A stretch of 64,000 nucleotides of DNA, from the NCBI GenBank assembly GCA_001692895.1, contig KV748195.1, positions 2,356,001-2,420,000 on the forward strand, in the 5' to 3' direction. A program made the translations under genes and the position numbers. This document shows positions 48,001 through 58,139 of this stretch, piece after piece; the first letter of the stretch is position 1, and every line of letters begins with the position of its first letter. The stretch comes from Cenococcum geophilum 1.58 (lineage: Eukaryota > Ascomycota > Dothideomycetes > Gloniales > Gloniaceae). The notes beneath the pieces were generated by a model. That model was not told the origin of the DNA, did not search any database, and was given only the letters and a program-made list of their open reading frames with translations.

Positions 48001-49900
48001 TTGTTATAGACCCCAAAACAATTAGTATAGACTTTAAAATAGTAGACTTGTCAATTTACGCAATCCTTATTAAGAAACACAGTGCTAGTAGGGCTATTAG
48101 AGTCTTTAGTAACCTAATAAGAAACGTAGTTATAGGTCTAAATAAGGGTACCAGTTTTATTATCGTTATTATAGGGCCGGGTAAAACTTATAGGCTATTT
48201 AGTAGTCCTTCTATCCGGTACTTTCGTTACTATAGTTCTTAAAGCAAGCATATATTAAAGTAACGCCTCGCTTAATTAAAGAAAGAATTCCACTTTTATG
48301 CTTAATTTAAGAGTTAGTTCTAAGTTAATGTCAATAGATAGTAACGGCACACCAATATATAGATATATTATTTATAAGTTTAGGTAGCTAGCCTTATATT
48401 ACTATAGGAAGCTAAGGAGATCTATAAATTTAAGGTCTAAAATTAACGTAGCGTTAGAACGAGAATCTGATAAGGCATCTATCTTTAAATAAGCTATTAT
48501 TAAAGTTTAGGGATAAGGTTTCTAAACTATTTATCTTTTATATATCTAATATAAGAGCGCTTTCTTTTTACGCTAAGTCTTACTTTACTATAAATAAGTA
48601 ACTAGTTATTAAGAGTAAAAGAGTTATATATACCTAGTATTTAGTATATAGCCTAGGCATACATAGTTTACAAAGTTTAAGTAGGTGGAGTACTTCTTAG
48701 GTCTAGGTCCGTATTAAGGCCTAGTAAGTAACTCTCCGATAAAGAAGCATATATACTTTATAATGGGCCTTGCTCTATTAAGAATTAGTAATAAAGTTAT
48801 TTAGGATAAAAGAGTTTATCTACTGGTAGCGAGAGTAATCTCTAAAAACTGACGTTTCTAAGATAAGGAAATTAAAGTGCTAATTAAATTAGCCTTATAA
48901 AGTTTTATTGCAGCCACTATTAGTCCTTATAGGTATAAGGCAGACTTCCACCAACTTTAAAGTTTTGGAAGGAGGCCCTTTGGCGTTATTTTATACAACT
49001 TTAAAATAGGTGCTGCTAAAATGTATAATAGAAATACTTTAGGTCCTACGCCTAGGAAAATATCTATTAAAAAAGTGCGTGCTTATAGCCTCTTACTACA
49101 ACTTTATTTTAACCGCTTTGCTAGGGATACTATATCCTCTTATAGTAAATTATAACACGATCTAAACGTATTAATTTGGTATAAGAGTAATAGGTACGTA
49201 TTATTATTAAATATTACCCCCTCTTTTTTAAGTTGTTCGATTAACTAGTTATTTAATTTAATAGACTTTAAGGATATAGCAAAATTAAAGATAAATAAAT
49301 AAAGCTAAAATAGGATAGGAGCTAATAGGAGTAGACTAGATAAGATAAGGATAAAATAAAACTAGGGTAGGATAAAATAATAATCGGATTGGACTGGACC
49401 GGACTAGACTGGACCGTATAGTAGGAACCCGAGTTTAGACTAATCGCGGCTATATCCTATCTTATCTCGTTTAAACGGCGCACCTAATACTATACATATA
49501 TCTCTTTCCCTTTAATCTATAATATCTACCTTTACTACCGTATATAAACTAATATAGTTATATTAGTTCTAGCGCGACTCTAATAGTTGGAATAAGAATC
49601 CCGTATATAAGCCCTCGTAATATCTTTGTAGTAATAGTAAGAATGTAACTAATGGCGTAAGCTCCGCTAAGCTCCTAAATATAGGTCTTAGCTTTGTTTC
49701 TATAGTTACGGTAAGATTATATAATATTTACTTAATCCTCTGCTATATCGGCACTAGTGTTAATATATATAATATAGCGTCTCCTAAAATAAATAAAGGA
49801 AAGTATTTACGTAGTATATCGTATTGCTAGGTATAAAGAGGGCGGATCTTATTTAAGAACTAATACTATCGACCTTCTCTATACTTAGCTCCTCACTTTA
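45061..49900. other. long RIP-degraded stretch with unassigned coding remnants
   Basis: Coherent but unrecognised pieces include a possible membrane segment near 46,560-46,680 (AAVASIILLLVDSVYLF) followed by a basic region (SRESILQ...DEKKY). An open frame at 48,048-48,242 has IGPGKTYRLF, which could be a decayed P-loop of a motor or NTPase protein. Gln-to-stop changes are common. No transposon hallmark was identified. Confidence 0.35.
49385..49416. repeat. pentamer microsatellite (GGACY-type)
   Basis: Imperfect pentamer series: GGATT GGACT GGACC GGACT AGACT GGACC. It follows a purine-rich tract at 49,270-49,380 with GGATAGGA/AGATAAGG-like repeats. Confidence 0.7.
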
Positions 49901-50059
49901 TACAATTAGCTTATTACTAATTTTATACTTTAATTTAGCACTATATTACTAAAGCTTTATAAAGTAATAATGCCAAACTAGCCTAAGGTTATAAAGTAAC
50001 CTAAGATATCTCTAGACACTAGTCTAAGCTATAAAAATCCGTAAACGCCTCTTCTTAGC

Positions 50060-52490
50060 CTAGTTATACCGCCCTTAAAACTAGTTACTACCATTTACCT
50101 CGCGGAGCTACTTAAGAACGTACTAAAGGTAGTAAAAGCAACACCTAGCGCTATAGACACTCCTAAGGCTACTAAGCCTTAAGTTATAAATAGTTCCTAA
50201 CCTTAAGAACTAAGAGCCTAAGCTTTAAAGGTGGAGTATAGAACAGTTAATAAAATATATATCCCGTATAAGACCAAAAGTATAACCCTAGCTAATTTGC
50301 TGTATATAGCTAGGATAAGGCAACCTTAAAGTATAAAATAGTCGAATCCTCTATAGTACCTTCTAAGGTAGATACATATAACGAATATATATTTATTATT
50401 CGTATACACATTAGTAAGCGCGAAAATAGCTACTAGATTTATATTACTAATAGCGAAACAATAGATAAGAAGACTAAACGTATAACGCACTTTATTAATA
50501 TTAAGTCTAAAGGCCTACGGGATATACTTAGGTCTATTCTATAAGGTATAAAGGGGACTTTCCTTAAGGAAGACAAACCTACGGTATAAAACTATTTATT
50601 AGACTTTTTAATACCCTAAATTAACTACTAACTTAAGACTAGGTTAAGTGGAATCTATTATACTACTTCCTCTTTAAGCTGGAAGCTTATAAGGGAACCC
50701 TAAAAAATAGCGCCTACCTCAACCTCTTAGTAAACTATATTAGGAATATATATACCTTAATAAAATAGCGCCTCGTACCGCTATAAGATAGCGGAGAAAT
50801 TATATTTAATCTACTCTAAACTCTTTTTAAGCCAAATAAATTAGTGTATAGGAAATGCTTTAGCACCAATAAGCGCAGATATATAAGATTTAACTTAGGT
50901 AGGGTAAAAGAAGACGATAAAGGGGATAAATACTTCCGCGTTAAAGGCCAGTATTTAGATTTTAATGGCAAAATTTTTGGTGAGGCTACGACCGCAGCCA
51001 GTATTTTAACGTTTTAGAGGTTAAAGTGGATATACAGCCTTAAATATTTCCCCCTTAAATACCACCCTAATGTAGAGGAGGAGAAGCAACAACTTGCTAA
51101 TAGAGGTCGTAAATTTATTTTATTAATAGGGATGCACCACCGACAGCATAAAGGTAAAGCCTTTTATATAGAGAAAGGAAAGCCTATTAAGCTGTCCGTT
51201 AATAATTAGATTATAATAAACCCGGTACTTTTCTGAGAGTATAATCTAAACTATAGCAAACCTAGTATTAATAAACTATAAAAGCACACAAACAGCGATA
51301 TATATATATTTAATTTTAGCACACCTAAGGAGAAGAAACTTAATAAAGTTAAGAGTAATGGCAAGGAACCTATAGAGTTAAAAAATAATAACTTGCTTAT
51401 TTGCAGTCTAACTATATTAGGGTTTAGTCTTAATTATAAGTTCTAGTATAAGTTCCTAGATTTACGAGCTAAGAAGACTATAAAGCTAACTTAATATCCT
51501 ATAGTCGAGTTTGCTGTTAACAATATTAGCGACATTAAGTGGAACCCTTTCCCCTTTTAGAACCTTGCCATTCTAAAGGACCAGAAGAAGCTTATTTGGG
51601 CTCTTATAGCTTCTTACGTAAAGAAGGCTTAGTTTAATAATTTTATACTAGGTAAAGGACGTGGCCTAATTATGCTACTATAGTACGAGCTCCGTTCTGC
51701 TTTATCCTTAGAGAATACTAACGTAGAGTATTAGTGGTCCTACTAGAGTTGGCAAGACCTTAACTACCAAGGGACTTTTAGAAGAGCTATAAGGGCCGCT
51801 TTATACGGTACGCCCTACTTATTTAAACTGCTACTATTTGCCTAACTCTTTTAGTTATCTAGTGGAGATCTAGCCACTAACCTAAAGTAGGTTAAAATTA
51901 AGCTTTCTCGCGCTTTTAGGCAGGCCAACTGTTAGGATACTATACTTCTATTAGATAAAGCCGACGTATTTATAAAGTAACGATTATTAAGTTATACGGA
52001 CAATAACCTAATTACAATTTTTCTGCGGAAACTTAAATACTATAAAGGAATTATAATCCTCACTACTAATTGTATAAAAGACTTTAATGATATAATGCGA
52101 AGCTAAATACGTGTGGCTATAAGATACCTTCCTTTAGGCATTAATACGAGACGGAGCCTTTAGGCCAGTTTTCTAGGGAAGGTAATTATAACTAATAGGA
52201 CAAGATTTAGTTCTAATAACCTTAACAAATTAGCGTAATAGGAGCTTAACGGCCGATAGGTAGGCATATGCAAGCCCTAGCAGAGAAGTTTTATGCTAAA
52301 TTATTTACATTTTATAGATTAAAAATACTGTAAGAGCAGCCCTTGCCTTAATATGCAAGGAAAACAAACCGTTATCTATTTGGTATCTAAATATAGTTCT
52401 GTAACTAGGTAATAAGTTTAACTATAACCTTAGCAGTTTAGGTTAAGCTAGTAACCTAAGTGTTTACTACTAAGTATTTTCCACTTTTTA
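50060..52490 (+). pseudogene. DUF7025-AAA+ ATPase gene, RIP-dead, three introns legible
   Basis: The N-terminal half matches the fungal DUF7025 pattern: YFRVKGQYLDFNGKIFGEAT near 50,935, then LKYFPLKYHPN and KGKAFYIEKGKPIKLSV. The AAA+ part follows LGKGRGLIMLL. Intron 1 (51,683-51,734, TACTAAC branch) splits the codon before GPTRVGKT, the Walker A (51,736-51,759). Intron 2 (51,808-51,854, CCTAAC branch) joins GPLYT to SSGDLATNL. Walker B reads ILLLDKADVF near 51,950, with catalytic Glu changed to Lys. FLRKLKYY, LTTN and R-rich sensor regions follow. Intron 3 (52,260-52,317) joins NGRQ to IKNTVRAALAL. Stops are at Gln/Trp sites. A retrotransposon abuts the 3' end. Members are predicted cytosolic or mitochondrial AAA ATPases of unknown substrate. 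Confidence 0.85.
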
Positions 52491-52508
52491 AGACTTCTAG
52501 GCGGCTGC

Positions 52509-52695
52509 TGTTACGGCTTGTACAAATGCCTCTAAACCGAAGCTTGTAGAATGCTGTATTACGAAGATACTAAGCTAAGGAGTAGAAGAAGGTCGAGGAA
52601 AGGATACGTCTATATACACGAGCTAAGTCTTCAAGCGAGCCCCTAACTAGGCTGCATGTAGACGTCGTATGGGGCGGTGCCCTAGCGCCGTTACA
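52509..52695 (+). repeat. 5' LTR (by position)
   Basis: TGTTACGGCT...GCGCCGTTACA, 187 bp. Differs from the other LTR by about ten transitions, all of C/T or G/A type. Orientation of the element is not proved because no coding region exists. Confidence 0.85.
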
Positions 52696-55600
52696 TCACC
52701 CCCCTCTTCTAAAAAAGCCTGCCCTTAGGCTTTAGCCCCTTGTAGAGAAGAAAGAGAAAAGAAAAAAAATCTTGCATCTGGCGCTTGATCGCGATGCTAG
52801 TTAATATAGGACTTATAGCAGTCCTGCAGCTCCTGCTGCTGTGAGGTATATTACTATACCTAGTTAACGTAGGGCAGGCAGCCGTCCTGCAGCTCCTGCT
52901 GTAGCAAGGGGTCTATTGCTAGGAGCCCTCCGTTAGTTGTCGTTCCTCCTCCCTCCTTCTAGAACTCCGGTACCTCCTAGCTATACTTTCCCCCCTTTTG
53001 TTATGGCGCGCCCTAAGCCATAAAAAAAGCCCCCCTAGTCCCCCTCTTAGAAAAATAGGCGTAAAGGTTTAATAAGGGTGGGAGGGTTAGGGAGTTACTC
53101 GCATGCATATCGGCACGAGTTCTTGTCCGTTTAGTAGTAGTACGGTGCCAGCAACGGGTTATTTAGGTGGTAGTATAATACTAGCAATAGGGTCGTATTC
53201 TAGGGAGCAAAGCTTTACCTAGTTATATTCGGGTCGCAGGCGTATTAGCGCAACGGGTTGTTAGGGTATAGTTCCGCAAGCATATTAGCACGGTGTCTTA
53301 TTGGTGGTGGTTCGCAGGCGTATCGGCGCGGTGACTTGTCGGGATTGTAGCAGTATGGTGCTAGCAATAGGCCGTATTTTAGGGAGCAAAGCTCTACCTT
53401 ATATATAGGTGTTACCGCAGGCGGAGCAGTAAAAGTTAGTTGGCTGTAGGCAGAGTAGTAAGGGTTAGCTAGCTACTAATAAAGCAGCAAGGGTTAGTTG
53501 GCTGTAGGTAGAGTAGTAAGGGTCTATTATAATAGTAGGCACATTGGCGCTATTATTTGGTTAGGTTTGCATTCGAATTACGTTCGGGTATTATTTAAAT
53601 CGCATTTAGGTCGCAGGCGGATTGTAGGCGTAACGGCACGATCGGTTTATTAGTTAGACTATAGGCGTAGCAGCATAGTCGTTGTTAGGTCGTAATAGTA
53701 GGCATATTAGCGCTATCGTTGTCTAGTTAGTTAGCTGTAGGTAGAGTAGTAAGGTATTATCTGGTTGGGTAGTAGTACGGTACTAGCGTTAGGTAGTAAT
53801 AGTAGGTCGAATATTCGGAGCTCGATCTATTAGTTGGCCAGTAGATTGCAGGCATATTAGCACAATTAGTCGGTTGGGTATGCATTTGAATTACGTTTGG
53901 GTTGCATTCGAATCGCATTCGGATTATAGGCGTATTGGCGCAATTGTTTAATTAGTTGGCTATAGGCAGAGCAGCAAGGTGTCGGTTCTTATGGCAGTGC
54001 GGTGCCAGCGTTAGGTAGTAATAGTAGGTCGAGCATAGAGCTCGTCTATTAATAGGTCGTAGTTCTATAGGCGTATCAGCGCGAAGCTTATTAATTCGGG
54101 TAGTAGTACAGTGCTAGCGGTGGGGTCGTATTCTAAGGGGCAAAGCTCTCCCTTATATACAGTTGTTACTACAGGCGGGGCAGTAGAAGTTGGTTGTAGA
54201 CTGCAGGTAGAGCAGTAATGGTCTATTATAGTGCTGTAAGCGAGGTAGTAGAAGATGGTTCGCCGTAGGCGGAGCAGCGGAGGTTAAATTAGTATTAGCT
54301 GCAGGCAGAGCAGCTAGAGTTAATCGTAGTACTGCGAGTAAGGTAGTAAGGTATTAGTTAGCTGCAGGCGGAGTAGTAGGTGTTAATAGTAATGCTATAG
54401 GCAGAGCAGCAGAAGGTCGATTGGGTTACTATAGGTAGAGTAGTAGGTGGTCTATCGTAATAGCAGTACGGTGTAAGCGTTAAGTAGTAATAGTTGGTTA
54501 AATATTCGGAGCTCGGTTTATTAGCTAGTTAATAGATTATAGGCGTAGTGGTATAATCGTTAGTTAATAGATCGCAGGTGTAACGGCGCGATCGTTATCG
54601 TAGTAGTACGCAATAGCAGTTATATCGGCATAATTGTCTCGTTTGTAGATTACGGGCGTATTAGCGCGATCGTTCGGTCGTTAGACTATAGGTATAGAGG
54701 CACAGTTGTTGTTAGGTTAGTGTAGGGCATGTAGCCGTCCTGCTGCTGCGAGGGGTGTATATCGCTAGGAGCCCTCTATGGTTATTATTCCTCTTAAAAC
54801 TCTAGTACCTCCTTAGCTCTACTACCCCCTCCTTTAATATAGCGCGCCCCGAGCTATAGAAAAAAGAAATATAGCTTATATGCGTATTAGCACGAGCTCT
54901 TGTCTATTTAGTAGTAGTACGGTGCTAGCGTCTAATGGTAGATAGTAGGCGTATCGGCGCTATCATTGGTCGATTAATCGCAGGTATAACGGCATGATTA
55001 GTTAATCGGTTTGTATTCGAATTGCGTTTAAATCGCATTTAGATTACAGGCGTAACGGCACGATTATTATCCAGTTCGTCTAAATCGATTTCATTATTAA
55101 AGCTTACACAGCTTAGTATTAACCTCGTTATTAGAGTGTATAAATGCTTAAGGTAAAGCTTGTATAACTTAGTATCAACCATAATCGTTCCTTGGTATGC
55201 GTAGCTTAGTGTCAATTGAAAAGGATTACTGTAGGTGGAGAAGAAGATGATTAAATCGGTCAGGGAGGCAGTCGATCGTCGACGAACTTATACGGTCGTT
55301 GTTAAAGTTGTAGTTTGTGTCGCAGGCATATTGGCACGATAGTCGGTCGGGTTCGCATTTAAATCGCGTTTGGGTCGCTTTCGAATCGCATTTAGATCGT
55401 AGGCGTAACGGCACGATCCGTCTATCGGTTTCTTGAGGTCTACTGTTAATTGGTAGGTAGTTTAAGACGTTGTTAGTTATTTAAAGGTACGCTATAGAGT
55501 CGACAGGCGTATTTAAATACTTAGATTTGATTAAGGATATCGCTATAAGTAGCAGATATCTAGGATCGATTAAGAACTTATAGGAATGCTATTATAACTT

Positions 55601-56448
55601 AGCATATTAAATCGTTGTTAGAGGTATTGAAAGAGGTATTAAGAGGGTACGTGTTAATATTTTAATTCTTATTAGAGGGTTAAAGGTATTAAAGAAAGAG
55701 TGCGCTTTAATATTCGAGCATAGTTATATGAGGGTAAGCTGTTATATAGCGTTTAATTTAATAAGATGCTATTAGAGAGCAGATTTACATATTATTGTTT
55801 AAGGAGGACTACTATTAAGTAGTAGGTAGTTTAAGGGTAGTTAACAAATGGTATTAAGAGCGTATGTACTAAGGCGTATATGTTAATATTTTAATTCTTG
55901 TCAATAATTAGTAAGACATGCTTTCGTAATGGTAGGCTGTCTCGTTTATAGAAGGTCGTATAAAAGGCTATTAAGAGAAACGTGTTAATAGTTCGTAAGA
56001 GGTTATAGAGATAAATAGGCTTATCTATAGAGCTGTTGGAGAGTGCCATAAATCGGAATAATTCTCCTAATCTATTCTCCTAATTAAGAGTGCTATAAAT
56101 TACTTAAATTCTCCCCTAGGTTTTAGTACCCCTATACATAGGATATAGATATATTCGGCCGTAAGATTAAGGGACTACCTAGGTTAATAGTAAGGTTCGG
56201 GTTAATTACGTACGGTAGTTGTTAATAAGAACTTAACGGGTGTTTATAAGGGCGTTTATAAATAAGTTAGAGAGTCGTATCGTAGGTATATTAGCGCGAC
56301 AGGTTATCGGGTTTAAGGTTTTAGGGTGGCAGTACGGTGCTAGCAAGTCCTTCCTAATTAATTTCGTCTCTCCTTATATAGCTTAGTATTAATTAGGGTA
56401 GTTATTGCAGCGTAGTCTATGCCAGAGGATATAGGTAGGATTTATTTC

Positions 56449-56630
56449 AGAGGACTTTGTAGATAACATGTACCTACCGCCTAATAGCATAGCGCGGGTT
56501 ATAAGTTAGCTTGTCTTGGCTGTTAGCCCGAACCTAATGCATACTAGAGGACTTTGTGGATAATATATACCTACCGCCTAATGGTACGGCTTAGGTTATA
56601 TCTTAGCTTATCTTAGCCAACACTGCGGGA
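56449..56630. repeat. two direct copies of a roughly 95-bp unit
   Basis: AGAGGACTTTGTAGATAACA at 56,449 recurs as AGAGGACTTTGTGGATAATA at 56,544. Each is followed by TACCTACCGCCTAATRG and a TTAGCTTRTCTTRGC segment. It lies in the interior of the retrotransposon. Confidence 0.75.
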
Positions 56631-56996
56631 TTAGTGCTGGGCTTAGTAATAGGATCACTATGTCGTTCTCCGTAGTACTAGGCTAAGTTTTAACTAAGGT
56701 CGTCTCTATAGCTCGTACAACTCCGTATTAGTCGAAAAGGTTAGGGGGGTAAGATATTCTTGCCTTCCTAGGCAGTTGTCCTTATCTATAGGAGACCTTC
56801 TAGCTGCTTGAATACCGGCTCCTAGTATTAATGATAGCGACTTAATGCGTCAACGACGCGCAGCTAGGGGTGTTTAACGCGTGTCCCCTTAGAACACGCG
56901 GAACGGGGGTAGGAGATTATCCAGGCCTTCCCAGGCAAGGTAAAGAGGGAGCTCCAAACAAATAAAGTCCCCCCTAGGTAGGTGAGCTTAGTATAA

Positions 56997-57183
56997 TGTT
57001 ATGGCTTNTATAAATGCCTCTAAACCAAAGCTTGTAGAATGTTATATTACGAAGATACTAAGCTAAGGAGTAGAAGAAGGTTGAGGAAAGGATACGTCTA
57101 TATACACGAGCCAAGTCTCCAAGCGAGCCCCTAACTAGGCTGCATGTAGACGTCGTATGGGGCGGTGCCCCAGCGCCGTTATA
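56997..57183 (+). repeat. 3' LTR (by position)
   Basis: TGTTATGGCT...GCGCCGTTATA, with one N at 57,008. A purine-rich AAAGAGGGAGCTCC lies 50 bp upstream and could be polypurine-tract-like. The GCTGC target duplication follows directly. Confidence 0.85.
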
Positions 57184-57424
57184 GCTGCGATTTTAGATAT
57201 AAATACAGTCAGGTAGTTATAAATTAAATTCCTAGTTATAGGCCCGTACTCTAATAAATATAACTAGATAGCTTAAAGTGCCTACTATTCTCCTAAAACC
57301 GCAATTACGGGTAACTAGTGTGTAAATAGCTTTTATTCCCATACGGGGCATAAGCCTATATACTTGCTTGCTCCTATAATAACAAGGCCTATATAGTAGG
57401 CTATAGTGCAGGCAAATTACTTAT

Positions 57425-58130
57425 AGATTTAGGAGTTGGAGAACGGGGGTTATAGGGTATTAGCTCCCGTAAGGGAGTAGAAGAGATAGGCGTTAGTTCC
57501 TATAGGGAACTAAAAGCTATAAAGTAACAAAGGATATAGGTATTAGTTCTTATAGAGAACTAAAAGCTATAGGAGATTAGTTTCCGTAGGGGAGTAAAAA
57601 AAATCGCTATTAGTTCCTATAGGGAAGTAAAAGCTGTATAGGAGTAGGAGCTATAGGGTATAGTTCTTACAGGGTAGTAAAAGATACGGTTACTATATAC
57701 TAGATAATAATTTTAGTTTAGGATATAAAAACGGGAGCCGTAGGGGATTAGTTCCTATAGGGGAGTAATAAACGTAGCTAATAGCTCCTATGGGGGAGTA
57801 AAAGCTATACGGGAATACAAGCCGTAGGGGATTGGTTCCCGTAGGGCGGCGGAATATATAGGCATTAGCGCCTGTAGGGGATTTATTAGAGTAAGGGATT
57901 TGTTAAAGTAGGGGATTAGTTAAAGTAGGGGATTCGTTAGCGCAGGGGATTTATTGGCGTAGGGGATTTGTTAAAGTAGGGGAATAGATCTTATAGGGGA
58001 TTTATTAGAGTAAGGGACTGGTTCCTATAGGGCGACAAAATACGTAGGCATTAGCTCCTATAAGGGATTTGTTTAAGTAAGGGACTTATTTAAGAAGGGG
58101 ATTAGTTAAAGTAGGGGATTAATTCTTCTA
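57425..58130. repeat. degenerate minisatellite of palindromic 'TTAGTTCC..GGGAACTAA' units
   Basis: From 57,425 to about 57,850, units of 35-60 bp share a near-palindrome like TTAGTTCCTATAGGGAACTAA followed by AAGCTATA. From 57,870 to 58,120 the units shorten to about 17-19 bp, GTAGGGGATTTGTTAAA. There is no convincing coding frame. 57,189-57,424 is AT-rich, without recognised content. Confidence 0.8.
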
Positions 58131-58139
58131 GGGCCTCCA

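Larger units (their letters stand above)
52504..57188. mobile_element. non-autonomous LTR retrotransposon with 5-bp target duplication GCTGC
   Basis: Two 187-bp direct LTRs (52,509-52,695 and 56,997-57,183), TGTTAYGG...CCGTTAYA, are flanked by GCTGC at 52,504-52,508 and 57,184-57,188. The 4.3 kb interior has no gag or pol. It consists of interspersed short repeats: at least eight copies of a core like AGTACGGTGCTAGC (53,138; 53,349; 53,771; 53,994; 54,102; 54,461; 54,912; 56,328), many of GCAGGCGTATTGGCGC type and of GCAGGCRGAGCAGTAG type. It also has a long duplication of 52,860-53,155 at 54,716-54,930. Composition is less AT-rich than its surroundings. The structure fits a LARD-like element mobilised in trans. 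Confidence 0.85.

Noticed and set aside
53100..56350. Possible CRISPR-like array
   Set aside because: Repeats are degenerate, of several families, irregularly spaced, and inside LTRs of a eukaryotic retrotransposon.
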